Origin: DASPGQ01 sp035457705 | Lineage (GTDB): Bacteria > Acidobacteriota > Vicinamibacteria > Marinacidobacterales > SMYC01 | NCBI GenBank assembly: GCA_035457705.1 | Contig: DATIBD010000015.1 | Coordinates: 38,899-102,898, forward strand | Direction of reading: 5' to 3' | DNA: 64,000 bases | In this document: piece by piece, positions 8,601-15,859 of the stretch | How positions within the stretch are numbered: the first letter of the stretch is position 1 | Layout: every line of letters starts with the position of its first letter | Made by a program: the position numbers and the translations under genes | Notes under the pieces: model-generated | Told to the model about the DNA's origin: nothing | What the model saw: only the letters and a program-made list of their open reading frames with translations | Database searches by the model: none

Positions 8601-9158
8601 ATGTTGTTCGGGCCTATTCTTGTTCTGCTACTGACAACTGTGCAGCAGCCGGACTTCACCGGTACCTGGGAGAGGAATCCGAAGCTCAGCCAGGACCCAT
8701 TCCAGAAAATCGAGCGAGCGCTGGGGAGCGGCCAGTCCTCGGTCAGCGGAGGCCGCCAGTCCGACGTGTATAGCCGTACGGGCCTCCTCCGAGACGTGGA
8801 CCGCGTGACACTTCGGAGAATGTTGATGGATTTCGCCGAGGTCCTGGATCGCATCGAGGTCGAGTACGGAGGCGGCGAGCTGAAAGTGTGGGTGGGAAAC
8901 GACGACTACTTCAGCCTCTTCTACCTCGATGGTGAGCCGCATTCGCGAGAGCTCCAGGAGGGCGTTTTCCTGGAAGCAACCGCGAGCTTGAATGGCGACA
9001 GCATAAGCGTCGTCCAGAAAGGCGAAGCGGGCGGACTGATTCGCGAAAACTACTCCCTTCTTGATGGAGGCAAGCAGCTCGCCGTGGTCTTTCAGATCGA
9101 GCACAAGGCCTCGGAGACGCCCGTGATGTTCCGCACCGTCTACGACCGAGTCGAGTAG
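8601..9158 (+). CDS. Exported protein of unknown function with an FTGTW motif
   Basis: A 185-residue protein that begins with a hydrophobic signal (MLFGPILVLLLTT) followed at once by PDFTGTWERNPKLS. The FTGTW start of the mature part is common in small exported beta-rich proteins of Acidobacteriota and recalls lipocalin-like folds. The rest alternates short polar and hydrophobic stretches, as in an all-beta protein, with no catalytic motif or cysteine that I recognise. It stands alone between the permease and the lysozyme inhibitor cluster, with 112 nt before it and about 200 nt after it that hold no gene. Confidence 0.7.
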   Translation: MLFGPILVLLLTTVQQPDFTGTWERNPKLSQDPFQKIERALGSGQSSVSGGRQSDVYSRTGLLRDVDRVTLRRMLMDFAEVLDRIEVEYGGGELKVWVGNDDYFSLFYLDGEPHSRELQEGVFLEATASLNGDSISVVQKGEAGGLIRENYSLLDGGKQLAVVFQIEHKASETPVMFRTVYDRVE

Positions 9159-9341
9159 CCTCGTTCAGCACGTATTGCTACGACACAGCCGTTCCTTTCG
9201 TAGCGAGCCCGACTATCCGGAAAATGCCAACCTGGGGGTCGTCTCAATGGATAGTCTGTCGGAGTCCAATCGAGGATAATCGGTCCCTGTGATCGCTCGC
9301 CTTATGGAGGAAATCCATGCGACGTGCGGTCGCACTCGCAT

Positions 9342-9349
9342 AGGAGGGG
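9342..9349 (+). promoter_or_regulatory. Strong ribosome binding site for the LprI-MliC gene
   Basis: AGGAGGGG lies seven bases before the ATG at 9357. It decides the start against an in-frame extension that opens at 9324. Confidence 0.6.
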
Positions 9350-9356
9350 TGAATCC

Positions 9357-9953
9357 ATGACGAAAATGTGGATGCCGATGGGTTTCGTCGCCGCATTCCT
9401 AGGGGCGTCGACACTCGCGAACGGACAGGCCTCTTCCCCGAGCTTCGACTGTTCCAAGGCCTCGGGCGAAGTGGAGAAGAGAATTTGTGCCGACGAGGGA
9501 CTAGCGTCGCTCGACCGCAAGATGGCGGAAGTTTTCGAAAAGGCCCTCGAGAAGTTACCGAGCGAGGAGGCCGCTACTCAAAGGGTGGTGCAGCGGGGCT
9601 GGATCAAGGGGCGCAACGATTGCTGGAAATCGGACGACCTCCGCTTGTGCGTCGAGCGGGAGTATCGAACGCGCACGGTGGAGCTCCAGATCAAGTCAGG
9701 GCAGCTGATGGCGCCGACACCGGTCGGATACGCCTGCGAAGGCGGGGAAGACAAGCCGTTTTTCGCGACTTTTTATACGGAGACCGACCCGCCCAGCGCG
9801 GTGATCACTTATGGCGACGACCAGGTCATCGCCTTCCAGACTCCTTCGGGAAGTGGGGCGAAGTACACCGCCGACGGGATGGAGCTCTGGGAACATCATG
9901 GAGAAGCGACGGTCGACTGGTACGGCACCAAGCTCGTTTGCAAGGCGCGGTAA
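9357..9953 (+). CDS. LprI-MliC fusion, predicted periplasmic lysozyme inhibitor
   Basis: A 198-residue exported protein that combines two inhibitor folds. After the signal peptide (about residues 1-24), residues 28-112 form an LprI-type (DUF1311) domain with four cysteines (32, 44, 89, 98) and the spaced FDCSKAS and NDCW elements. Residues 123-195 form a MliC-type domain with the C127-C195 pair and the loop SGSGAKY (164-170). In MliC proteins that serine-containing loop enters the active site of c-type lysozyme. The ATG at 9357 has a strong ribosome binding site. A PliI-type inhibitor follows 15 nt later, so the two probably form one operon against host or predator lysozymes. Confidence 0.85.
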   Translation: MTKMWMPMGFVAAFLGASTLANGQASSPSFDCSKASGEVEKRICADEGLASLDRKMAEVFEKALEKLPSEEAATQRVVQRGWIKGRNDCWKSDDLRLCVEREYRTRTVELQIKSGQLMAPTPVGYACEGGEDKPFFATFYTETDPPSAVITYGDDQVIAFQTPSGSGAKYTADGMELWEHHGEATVDWYGTKLVCKAR

Positions 9954-9968
9954 TCCAGGAAGCAACTT

Positions 9969-10541
9969 ATGAAGCCATGGACTTTCGTTCTATCGTTCGG
10001 CATCGGGATGCCGCTCTTCGCGTTCGCGGGCTGGGCTTCGTCGGCGTTCGATGAAACCCTCGAGCTATCGGGAATCTCGTTTCACGTTTCGTCTCCTGAA
10101 GACGGTCCGTCATCCACATTGAGCATCGTCCCTTCGGGACTCGAGATCGACAACTCCCCAAGCCAGCGCGACGTGGACGGGGTGGTCGTCGGTGCAGAGG
10201 TTGCCGATCTGAATGGGGACCAGTCTCCCGAGATCTACGTCTACGTGCAATCGGTCGGACGAGGGTCTCACGGCTCGCTCGTCGCTTATTCGGCCAACAG
10301 ACGGAAATCCCTGAGCGAGATCTACCTACGTCCGGTCGCTCAAGACGCAGAGGCCTCGAAGGGCTACAGGGGGCACGACGAGTTCGCCGTCGTTGAAAAC
10401 TCCTTCGTTCAGCGCTTTCCGATATACCGTGAGGGGGATTCGGACGAGAATCCCACGGGGGGAATGCGACAACTTCAATACAAGCTCGTCCCGGGAGAAG
10501 CCGGCTGGGTCCTCCAACTCGACAAGGTTATAGAGTATTAG
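9969..10541 (+). CDS. PliI-type inhibitor of I-type lysozyme
   Basis: A 190-residue exported protein with a signal peptide over about the first 23 residues. The core GAEVADLNGDQSPEIYVYV, then VGRGSHGSLVAYSANRRKS and RFPIYREGD with PTGGMRQ matches the PliI family, periplasmic inhibitors of invertebrate-type lysozyme described from Aeromonas and Escherichia relatives. It lies just after the LprI-MliC gene. The length fits the family. That this protein inhibits I-type lysozyme here is inferred from family membership; no binding has been shown for it. Confidence 0.8.
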   Translation: MKPWTFVLSFGIGMPLFAFAGWASSAFDETLELSGISFHVSSPEDGPSSTLSIVPSGLEIDNSPSQRDVDGVVVGAEVADLNGDQSPEIYVYVQSVGRGSHGSLVAYSANRRKSLSEIYLRPVAQDAEASKGYRGHDEFAVVENSFVQRFPIYREGDSDENPTGGMRQLQYKLVPGEAGWVLQLDKVIEY

Positions 10542-10592
10542 CGGGCGGCGGGGAGCTGGTTCTGGGCCTCACCCTTACGGTGCTCTGCGAAA

Positions 10593-10610
10593 GTCCTCGA
10601 TCACGAGGAC
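10593..10610. terminator. Hairpin downstream of the lysozyme inhibitor genes
   Basis: A perfect 7-bp stem, GTCCTCG and CGAGGAC, with the loop ATCA, starts 51 nt after the PliI stop. A T tract is missing, so it may be an mRNA 3' end structure rather than a full terminator. The remaining 260 nt up to the next gene hold nothing I can name. Confidence 0.3.
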
Positions 10611-10869
10611 CCTCAGCGGCAGAAGCACTTCCCAAGCCCGTAGGGTTGAATCGGAGATTGCTTGGCCGGCATCGAAACTGGATGGCAGAAAATGGATAGC
10701 GCGAGGCTCATCCGAGAACTAGCGTTTGTTGTCAGGAGACGTGTTTTTCGTTTGCGCAAAGGAGTTTGTTGATCGGTAACTCGACGTTCGAGCGGACGCA
10801 CCGGAGTCAAGAAACCCAGAACACGCCCGTCGCGATGTGCCTGTTAGCTTCGAGATCGCTGCGGAATTC

Positions 10870-11550
10870 ATGGTAGTAGCAGATCGGACGCCGAAGACGT
10901 GGAGGGGCTCGGCCTTACTTTGCCTCTGCCTGGGCGCGCCGGCACTCGCGCCGGCGGAGCCATCCAGGCCCGATCCAGCGGTGCTCACGCTGGCGCTGCG
11001 CGCGACGAATTGTGCCGACTCTCGGGGTCTCGTCCCGCATCCGACCCTCGTGACCGTCATCGATTACACACTTCCTTCGACCGAGCCGCGTCTTTGGGTA
11101 ATAGAACGCTTGACGAAGCGCGTAATCTTTCAGGAGCAGGTCGCCCACGGCCGGGGCAGCGGCGAGAACTATGCCGAGCGCTTTTCGAACCGGCCAGGGA
11201 GTTACCAGACGAGCCTCGGGCTCTTCCTGACAGGAGAGACCTATGTGGGTCGCAACGGCTATTCACTGCGCCTCGATGGCCTTGAGCGGGACATCAATCA
11301 CCTCGCCCGAGAGCGGGCGATCGTAATGCACGGCGCGACCTACGCGAGCCCGGCTTTTGCTCTACAGCACGGCCGGCTCGGTCGAAGTTGGGGATGTCCT
11401 GCCGTTCGGCCTGGTGTCGTGAGGGAACTCTTCGACGCAATTAGCGGAGGCACGCCGCTTTTCGCGTACTATGCGGACGAGAAGTGGCTCGCAAGCTCTG
11501 CGTTCCTGAACGACTGCGCCGATGATCCGGATTCCCGAGTGGGAAGGTAA
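10870..11550 (+). CDS. Exported YkuD_2-type L,D-transpeptidase-like protein
   Basis: A 226-residue protein with an N-terminal hydrophobic signal (ALLCLCLGAPALAPA). The catalytic region shows HGATY followed by GRSWGCPAV, the histidine and cysteine pair of the murein L,D-transpeptidase catalytic domain family (PF13645, YkuD_2). It would act in the periplasm on peptidoglycan stem peptides; substrate choice is unknown. The ATG at 10870 was preferred to a GTG at 10837 because the signal peptide then has a normal length. Its place next to two lysozyme inhibitors suggests a local cell wall protection theme, which is an inference. Confidence 0.82.
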   Translation: MVVADRTPKTWRGSALLCLCLGAPALAPAEPSRPDPAVLTLALRATNCADSRGLVPHPTLVTVIDYTLPSTEPRLWVIERLTKRVIFQEQVAHGRGSGENYAERFSNRPGSYQTSLGLFLTGETYVGRNGYSLRLDGLERDINHLARERAIVMHGATYASPAFALQHGRLGRSWGCPAVRPGVVRELFDAISGGTPLFAYYADEKWLASSAFLNDCADDPDSRVGR

Positions 11551-11585
11551 GGAACGTTACCAATCAAATATAAGGAGAAGAAAAG

Positions 11586-12017
11586 ATGAAGCTTACGAAA
11601 CCGCGAATCGTGCCGGCGATGGCCCTTCTCGTCCTGATCGCCGGCACCGCTCTCGCGCAGAATGCGCGGATCAATACCTACCACCAGGCTCTATCCAAGA
11701 AAATCACGGCAATGGTCGCGCAAGGGCAGTCCTGCAAGGTCAACATGAACGACTCCACGGATGGCGACGGCAAGGACGCGGAGATCCGGCTCACCATGGG
11801 AATCCGCGAGTTCGAGTCCTTCGCTCCCATAGCCGCTCTCGAGGCAGCGGCCATCCCTCACAAGTTCCCCGCAGTGAACATCTACCTTCGGCACGAGGCG
11901 ACCGGGCGAACGGGGCGCATCAACTTTCGTGACGCCGAGCCTCTCGCGGCAGCCTATGTCGCGGGCGAGCGCGAGAAGGCCATCGAGGACATGAAAGGCG
12001 CCATCACCTGGCATTGA
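11586..12017 (+). CDS. Small exported protein of unknown function
   Basis: A 143-residue protein with a clear signal peptide (MALLVLIAGTALA, cleavage after ALAQ-like residues). The mature part is helical, contains one cysteine (QGQSCKVN) and an acidic DSTDGDGKDAE stretch, and has no motif that I recognise. A purine-rich ribosome binding site (AAGGAGAAG) precedes the ATG. It follows the transpeptidase-like gene by 35 nt, so co-transcription is likely. Confidence 0.65.
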   Translation: MKLTKPRIVPAMALLVLIAGTALAQNARINTYHQALSKKITAMVAQGQSCKVNMNDSTDGDGKDAEIRLTMGIREFESFAPIAALEAAAIPHKFPAVNIYLRHEATGRTGRINFRDAEPLAAAYVAGEREKAIEDMKGAITWH

Positions 12018-12101
12018 TCGATTCCTGCGGGTGATGGGGCGGCTCCTTCGAACCGGTGCCGCCCGGCCTCGGCCTCGGCGAGGCGAGGTCGAAGGGCTTT
12101 C

Positions 12102-14654
12102 GTGTTTATTCGAATCGTTCGTGTCGTGACCACGGCCATCGCCGCCCTGGCGATGCTCTCATCCGGGACGCCAGCTTCCTCGGCGACACCGGAGCGCACC
12201 GTAAAGATCGCCGCCGGTGAACGTTACCCAATGCCTCCCGGTGGGCAGACATGGATTCTTGGCGACAACTACCGTGCGCTCTGGGCAACTCCCATCGAAG
12301 TACCGGTCCTCGACCTCGAGACCGTGGCCTCGGGGCTTACGCCCGTTCGTCGTGTCGGTGGTGAGCAGACTCTCGGGCTCGCGCTCCGGGGCGGGGATAG
12401 AAGAGACTACACGTTCCGATCCGTCGACAAGGACCTCACCCACATTCTCCCCTGGTTTCTTCGCTTCGAGGCGGTGGAGGACATCGCTCAGGATCAGCTC
12501 ACCGCAACCGTGCCGGGGGTCGAGGTCGTCGTCCATCCGTTCGCGCGAGCACTCGGGCTCATCGAGCCCGAAGCCAGACTCGTCGTGATGCCTGATGATC
12601 CGAGGCTCGGTGAATTTCAAGAGGTTTTCGCCGGGCGGCTCGGCATCTTTCTCGAGTTCCCTCGCCCCGGGTTCATGGGCACGACGGAGATCCAGGATGC
12701 CGACGATTTCTGGGAGCGCCGCCAAGACGGCCCTAGGAACCGAGCCGACTCGCGGGCTTTCCTGAGAGCGCGGCTCCTGGATTTGTTTCTCGGGGACTGG
12801 GACCGCCATCGCGGCCAGTGGCGTTGGGCGCGCGTGCCGGGGAAGGATTTGCTCCAGCCCGTCCCGGAAGACCGCGACCAGGTCTTCACGAGTTACGAGG
12901 GTCTCGCCATGGCCATTGCGCGAGCCAACGGGATTCCTCTCGTCACTTATGCAGAAAACTACGAACCCATCGACGTGGCGACGCAGAACGGCTGGGACCT
13001 CGACCGGTTCATCCTCACCGATTTAGACCGCTCGGTATGGCTCGAGACGGCGGAAGAGGTCCGAGCGACGATCACGGACGATGTGATCGATGAGGGCCTC
13101 AGCCGTCTTCCTCCCGAGTACTACGGTCTCGCCGGCGCATCGTTGACGGGTCTGCTTCGAAAACGTCGCGACCGGATCGTCGAGCTAGCGGATGTCTTCT
13201 ACGAAACGCTCGCGGACAAGGTGGACATACAAGGCTCGGATCGCGCCGACGTCGTCACCATCGAGCCCCGGGAAAGTGGGGTCGTTGCCGTACGGATTGC
13301 GCTCGCCGGCGAGAGTACGCCCTATTACGAGCGGGTGTTTCTTCGGGACGAGACAAAAGAGATTCGCATCTACCTTCACGGCGGCGACGATCGCGTCGTC
13401 GCCCGGGCATCCCAGGGCCGGGCGATCGCCGTTCACGTCATCGGCGACTCCGGAAACGACGAGCTTGTGAACGAATCGAGCACCGTCCATTTCTGGGACT
13501 TCGAGGGTGAGAACTCCATCGAGGGAAACGGTCGGACCAAGCGTCACACGCGGGCCTACGAGGACCCCGGGCTGAAGCAGCCGAACGAGGACGTCCCCTG
13601 GATTCCCTCGCGGGACTGGGGCAAGATTACCAAGCCGCGGGCATTGTTCGGGTTCCATCCTGATGCCGGCGTTCTCATTGGTGGGGGTTTCGAGAGCACC
13701 CGTTTCGGTTTTCGCAAGTACCCCTGGTCGAGCTACAACACGCTCGTAGGTGGCTTAGCGGTCGGGGTGGTCAACCGGCCCCTCATCGATTACAAGGGCG
13801 ACTTCCGGAGGGCGGCACGCTCGTTTCATCTCGCCGCCGAGTCCCGGTTTTCGGGTCTCGATCAGCTTCGCTACTACGGCCTCGGCAACGAGACCGAGAA
13901 CGATGGAACCTGGGATCCTTACTCGATCTCGCTCTATCAGTCCACGCTTTTTCCCGCCTTTACCTACAGCCGGGGCGCCAAGGGGAGAGTCCTCGTCGGG
14001 CCCATTCTCAAGTTCTCCGACTCGACAGGCACCGAGGAAGGCACGGTGCTGTCCAACGAAGGCCCCACAGGATTCGGACGGGTAGGGCAAGTCGGGGTGA
14101 AGTCGGAGCTCAGATACGACACACGAGTCGAGACAGATATCTTCGCCCCGGGGCTCGAGCTAAGCGCGGAGGGCGTCTATTACCCCAAGCTCTGGGATAT
14201 CGAGCGCGCGTTCGGCTTTCTCGACGCGCGGGTCGATGTCCATTCACCTCTTTCGTCGCGTCTCTTCCTGACCTTTTCGATGGGAGGGAAGAAGGTATGG
14301 GGCGAATCCTTCCCCTTCTATGAGGCGGCTTACCTCGGCGGACACGGGACGTCCGAGGGGTACAACTGGAACCGGTTTGCCGGAGACGCATCCCTCTACG
14401 GTATCGCCGACTTCAAGATCATCGTACAACAATTCAGGAACTTCTTTCCCGGCGAGCTCGGGATCGCCCTTCAAGTCGACGCGGGGCGTGTTTGGCTGAG
14501 CGGAGAATCCTCGACCAAATGGCATCCCGCCTATGGCGCCGGGGTCTTCTACGCGCCCTTCAACCGCTTCGCTCTGTTCAAGGCCGGCGTCGGCCGCAGT
14601 GCCGAGAGAACGTTCTTCATCTTCAAAGCGCAGGCGAATTTTCTCGAGTTTTGA
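12102..14654 (+). CDS. Omp85-type outer membrane barrel with a kinase-like N-terminal region
   Basis: An 850-residue exported protein. After the signal peptide (about residues 1-28), a soluble region holds LRARLLDLFLGDWDRHRGQW near residue 235 and PVPEDRDQVF near residue 260. The D-W-D-R-H and D-R-D pair is reminiscent of catalytic and metal-binding motifs in HipA, CotH and Fam20-type kinases, and is a constant feature of this OMP subfamily. From about residue 520 to the end the sequence is a BamA/TamA-like surface antigen barrel, ending in the expected aromatic residue (FLEF). Beta-strand repeats and the GGHGTSEGYNWNRFAG motif support the barrel. Substrate and enzyme activity are unknown. 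Confidence 0.8.
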   Translation: MFIRIVRVVTTAIAALAMLSSGTPASSATPERTVKIAAGERYPMPPGGQTWILGDNYRALWATPIEVPVLDLETVASGLTPVRRVGGEQTLGLALRGGDRRDYTFRSVDKDLTHILPWFLRFEAVEDIAQDQLTATVPGVEVVVHPFARALGLIEPEARLVVMPDDPRLGEFQEVFAGRLGIFLEFPRPGFMGTTEIQDADDFWERRQDGPRNRADSRAFLRARLLDLFLGDWDRHRGQWRWARVPGKDLLQPVPEDRDQVFTSYEGLAMAIARANGIPLVTYAENYEPIDVATQNGWDLDRFILTDLDRSVWLETAEEVRATITDDVIDEGLSRLPPEYYGLAGASLTGLLRKRRDRIVELADVFYETLADKVDIQGSDRADVVTIEPRESGVVAVRIALAGESTPYYERVFLRDETKEIRIYLHGGDDRVVARASQGRAIAVHVIGDSGNDELVNESSTVHFWDFEGENSIEGNGRTKRHTRAYEDPGLKQPNEDVPWIPSRDWGKITKPRALFGFHPDAGVLIGGGFESTRFGFRKYPWSSYNTLVGGLAVGVVNRPLIDYKGDFRRAARSFHLAAESRFSGLDQLRYYGLGNETENDGTWDPYSISLYQSTLFPAFTYSRGAKGRVLVGPILKFSDSTGTEEGTVLSNEGPTGFGRVGQVGVKSELRYDTRVETDIFAPGLELSAEGVYYPKLWDIERAFGFLDARVDVHSPLSSRLFLTFSMGGKKVWGESFPFYEAAYLGGHGTSEGYNWNRFAGDASLYGIADFKIIVQQFRNFFPGELGIALQVDAGRVWLSGESSTKWHPAYGAGVFYAPFNRFALFKAGVGRSAERTFFIFKAQANFLEF

Positions 14655-14670
14655 TCGGCGCCCGGCCGCA

Positions 14671-14901
14671 TCAGAACGTGCGACAGCGGGTCTCTTCGAT
14701 CTCCCGTACCTTACGCTGGAACGCGTGGACCCAGGCATCGACGCCTGTGTAGACTTGTTCGGTATCGGGATCTTCGAACCGGTTCTCATCGGCGAGTTTC
14801 TCGACCCGGGCCGCCGTGAAGAGCGCTACGAGGTGATCGCGTTTCAGCCGTTGCAGCTGCTGAAGGAGAAAAACCCGGCCCTCCTGACTGATCGTGGGCA
14901 C
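14671..14901 (-). CDS. Small conserved-looking protein of unknown function
   Basis: A 76-residue protein starting with GTG, convergent to the Omp85 gene and divergent from the ppk2 locus. The sequence is largely helical (LLQQLQRLKRDHLVALFTAA) and its codons are GC-rich at third positions on this strand. On the opposite strand this stretch would be an unlikely N-terminal extension of ppk2. I do not recognise a family. Confidence 0.5.
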   Translation of the reverse strand: MPTISQEGRVFLLQQLQRLKRDHLVALFTAARVEKLADENRFEDPDTEQVYTGVDAWVHAFQRKVREIEETRCRTF

Positions 14902-14902
14902 G

Positions 14903-15738
14903 ATGCCACGAAAGAAAAGAAGAAAGAGAAGAAATCCAAGAAAGAGAATAACGACGCGAACGGCAAGCTCGCCAACAAAGCCTATGTAAAGGCGCTCAGC
15001 GATTACCAGGTCGAGCTGGTTCGGCTTCAGCGATGGATCAAGACCGAGGGTTTAAGAATCGTCGTCATCTTCGAAGGGCGGGACACCGCGGGAAAGGGGG
15101 CACGATTCGACGAATCACTGAGTCTTTGAACCCTCGCATTTGCCGGGTGGTCGCGCTCGGCGTGCCGACCGAGCGGGAGAAGACGCAGTGGTACTTTCAG
15201 CGTTATGCGCCGCATTTACCCGCCGCCGAAATGGTGCTGTTCGATCGGAGTTCGTACAACCGCGCTGGAGTGGAACGGGTGATGGGGTTCTGCAGCGACG
15301 CGGAGTACAGCGAGTTTCTACGCTCCTGCCCCGAGTTCGAGCGCATGCTCGTCCGCTCCGGCATCCAAGTGATCAAATACTGGTTCTCGGTTTCCCCCGA
15401 GGAGCAGGAGCGGCGGCTGCGGCAACGTATCGAGGACCCCGTGCGACGACGGAAAATTAGTCCGATGGACGTCAAATCGCGCGAGCTCTGGGAGGAATAT
15501 TCCAAAGCCAAGGACGAGATGTTCGCTTACACGGACATCAAGCAGGCACCTTGGTTCGTAGTGCCCTCCGACGACAAGAAGAGGGCGCGCTTGAACTGTA
15601 TCGCGCACCTACTCTCCCAAATCCCCTACCATAACGTCAAAGTGGAGAAGCTAGCTAGCTCTCACGGAGTTGCCAAAGCGCAAGACCAACGTGCGCCCAC
15701 CCATGGAAGACCAGGTGATCGTGCCCCAGGTCTGGTGA
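14903..15738 (+). pseudogene. ppk2: Polyphosphate kinase 2, frame broken
   Basis: PPK2 transfers phosphate between polyphosphate and nucleotides. The parts are all present: a lysine-rich start, KTEGLRIVVIFEGRD, a Walker A segment, VPTEREKTQWYFQRYAPHLP, VLFDRSSYNRAGVERVMGFC, and a C-terminal LPKRKTNVRPPMEDQVIV. They lie in different frames. The Walker A region needs six Gs but has five (15095-15099), so the frame shifts inside GKGG. Near 15648-15665 an extra segment of about 13 nt moves the frame again before the C-terminus. The ATG at 14903 would also need a one-base change in an A-rich run. Either the gene is dead or several indels are assembly errors. Confidence 0.85.
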
Positions 15739-15859
15739 GCAGACGGCTCGAGGAACCCCTGAGTGGCTGTTTTCGGATCGTCTCGGCTAGCGGTCGCGGC
15801 GATACTAACCCGTTAAATCTCAGCACCGTTGGCAGCGCGTGCCCGGGCTCTGCGAGCTG

